Under the pieces are notes generated by a model. That model saw nothing but the letters and a program-made list of their open reading frames with translations. It did not search any database and was not told the origin of the DNA. The position numbers were made by a program, and so were the translations under genes. From Ruegeria arenilitoris (GTDB taxonomy: Bacteria > Pseudomonadota > Alphaproteobacteria > Rhodobacterales > Rhodobacteraceae), in assembly GCF_013032445.1 (NCBI RefSeq), contig NZ_WQCA01000011.1:124001-188000 (forward strand): a stretch of 64,000 nt of DNA. The letters are read 5' to 3'. How positions within the stretch are numbered: position 1 is the stretch's first letter; the number at the start of each line of letters is the position of its first letter. This document shows, piece after piece, positions 62,727-64,000 of the stretch.

Positions 62727-63482
62727 ATGACCGTCACCAACCTGCGCCCGAATATCGACCATTGGGCGGAACGCGTGGACCTTGCCGCCGCTTTCCGCTG
62801 GACCGAGCGTCTGAACATGCATGAAGGCGTGGCCAATCATTTCAGCCTTGCGGTGAATGAGGACGGCACCCAGTTCCTGATGAACCCCAATCAGATGCAT
62901 TTCGCGCGGATCACGGCGTCGAATCTGTTGCTGCTGGATGCCAACGACCCGGACGTGATGTCTCAGCCCGGCGCGCCTGATCCCACCGCTTGGGGGCTTC
63001 ATGGCTCGATCCACCGCCACTGTCTGCATGCGCGCTGTGTGATGCATGTGCATTCGATCTTTGCCACGGTTCTGGCCTCATTGGCGGACAGTTCGATGCC
63101 TCCGATCGATCAGAACACTGCCACCTTCTACAACCGCTATGTGGTCGATCAGGAATTCGGTGGATTGGCCTTTGAAAGCGAAGGCGAGCGTTGCGCCGGA
63201 ATGCTGTCGGACCCGAAGAAAAAGGTCATGATCATGGGCAACCATGGTGTGCTGGTGATCGGAAGCGACCCGGCGGATACTTTCAATCGCCTCTATTATT
63301 TCGAACGCGCGGCGGAAACCTACATCCGAGCACTGCAAACCGGTCAGCCCCTGCGCGTGCTGTCGGATGAGATCGCCGAGAAGACAGCGCAGGAGCTTGA
63401 CGACTATCCCGGTCAGGGTGAGGCGCATCTGCGCGAGATCAAGGCTCTGCTGGATGCCGAAGGCTCGGACTACGCCACATAA
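62727..63482 (+). CDS. Class II aldolase/adducin family protein
   Basis: A 251-aa zinc-dependent class II aldolase-like protein. NHFSLAVNEDGTQFLMNP contains the substrate-phosphate loop; CVMHVHSIFATVLASLAD is the HxH metal site, and IMGNHGVLVIGSDPADTF the final His. Relatives split sugar phosphates or act as decarboxylases; many are unassigned. AGGAG (62716-62720) precedes the ATG. It is probably controlled by the divergent LysR gene and precedes the desaturase gene by 29 bases. Confidence 0.93.
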   Translation: MTVTNLRPNIDHWAERVDLAAAFRWTERLNMHEGVANHFSLAVNEDGTQFLMNPNQMHFARITASNLLLLDANDPDVMSQPGAPDPTAWGLHGSIHRHCLHARCVMHVHSIFATVLASLADSSMPPIDQNTATFYNRYVVDQEFGGLAFESEGERCAGMLSDPKKKVMIMGNHGVLVIGSDPADTFNRLYYFERAAETYIRALQTGQPLRVLSDEIAEKTAQELDDYPGQGEAHLREIKALLDAEGSDYAT

Positions 63483-63511
63483 CCCGACTACGCCATAAAT
63501 AGGGTATTGCC

Positions 63512-64000
63512 ATGACCGACGTCACCCAAGACCCCGAAGCTGCCCGCTGGCACTATCACCCCGAGGGGCCGGTGGGGCTGAACCCGCTGTTCAACTGGCC
63601 TCCGCGTCCTGCTGCTGTGCTGAAATGGTATAGCGGAGCGTGGCTGCAGATCACCGCTTTGACCTTGTGCATGGTGCTGGCCGTCACGGCTTATGTCTTC
63701 TTTTTCCCTTCGTTAGAGACGATGCAAAGCTTTGCGCCCGGTTGGATGTTCCGCATCTGGCTGCTGAACATGGTGCCGCAGATTCTGGTTGCTGGCAGCC
63801 TGCACTGGTGGCTGTACATGCGCAAAGGCCAGGGCATGTATAAGAAATTCGACCGCCGAGACCTGACCCGCAACAATGGCAACTTCACCTTCCGCAATCA
63901 GGTCTGGGACAATATCTGGTGGACACTGGGTAGCGCGATGACAGTCGCGACCGTCTATCAGTGGGTGATCTACTGGGCGATGGCCAATGGCTATGTGCCG
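63512..64000 (+). CDS. Sterol-desaturase (fatty-acid hydroxylase) family protein, C-terminus off the window
   Basis: The open frame covers 163 codons to the window edge. The start TDVTQDPEAARWHYHPEGPV, membrane helices (ITALTLCMVLAVTAYVFFF and IWLLNMVPQILVAGSLHWWL), and the NFTFRNQVWDNIWWTLGSA segment resemble the N-terminal part of Roseobacter sterol-desaturase-like proteins. The diagnostic His clusters lie beyond the window, so the class rests on this resemblance. Likely cotranscribed with the aldolase gene. Confidence 0.65.
   Translation, partial: MTDVTQDPEAARWHYHPEGPVGLNPLFNWPPRPAAVLKWYSGAWLQITALTLCMVLAVTAYVFFFPSLETMQSFAPGWMFRIWLLNMVPQILVAGSLHWWLYMRKGQGMYKKFDRRDLTRNNGNFTFRNQVWDNIWWTLGSAMTVATVYQWVIYWAMANGYVP

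Overview
The window looks like a chromosomal segment of a marine Roseobacter-group alphaproteobacterium (Rhodobacteraceae). It is GC-rich, has very short intergenic gaps and many 1-4 base stop/start overlaps, and carries the regB-senC-regA redox cluster upstream of ahcY, the hemD-Mic60-HemY cluster, an NDUFA9-type complex I gene and a gltD-gltB locus. All family assignments come from reading motifs and translated sequence. No database search was run.

Layout. 1-4000: a truncated PAS sensor kinase behind regB, then the divergent senC-regA pair (redox control). 4000-8450: a VOC protein, an HD hydrolase, a small exported protein, ahcY, DUF899 and DUF2853 proteins, and a candidate structured RNA. 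8450-11200: a minus-strand overlapping operon tsaD-gpsA-YciI-EVE. 11300-14835: hemD, an alphaproteobacterial Mic60 homologue with a nine-copy hexanucleotide repeat, and a HemY-N/TPR protein ending in a zinc ribbon. 14832-21653: a tripartite tricarboxylate transporter (tctCBA) divergent from its TctD/TctE two-component system, which carries an extra orphan solute-binding protein, followed by a CoxG-like protein.

21674-38361 is the most unusual part: a catabolic island of about 16.7 kb under apparent LacI control. Two minus-strand genes (amidohydrolase and SnoaL-like protein) face a plus-strand run of 14 genes: a sugar-type ABC importer with enlarged permeases, SnoaL-like proteins, a histidinol-dehydrogenase-like enzyme, an SDR, the LacI regulator, a bicupin, a SAM methyltransferase, a MetE-C-like zinc transferase, an alpha/beta hydrolase and an RraA-like protein. 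The shared intergenic region holds a perfect 24-bp palindrome and a second related site flanking a plausible promoter. Four SnoaL/NTF2-like genes (about seven domains) occur in this one island. The substrate is unknown. The gene content suggests import and oxidative breakdown of a cyclic, possibly methylated, small molecule.

38362-41121: an AT-richer stretch with a small gene and repeated TTACGT motifs, tRNA-Leu(CAG), the NDUFA9-like gene and uppP. 41351-47776: gltD and gltB with a GFA-family gene between them. 47971-58196: a Hint-domain protein, mtgA, a GST, queG, a HyuA-like protein, msrB-msrA, a glutathione peroxidase, an EamA exporter, a BCCT-type transporter, a small hypothetical protein and HU. 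58327-61589: overlapping ade-amn (adenine deaminase, AMP nucleosidase). 61733-64000: a LysR regulator with a palindromic LysR box, divergent from a class II aldolase and a truncated sterol-desaturase-family gene. No CRISPR arrays, insertion sequences or prophage genes were recognised.
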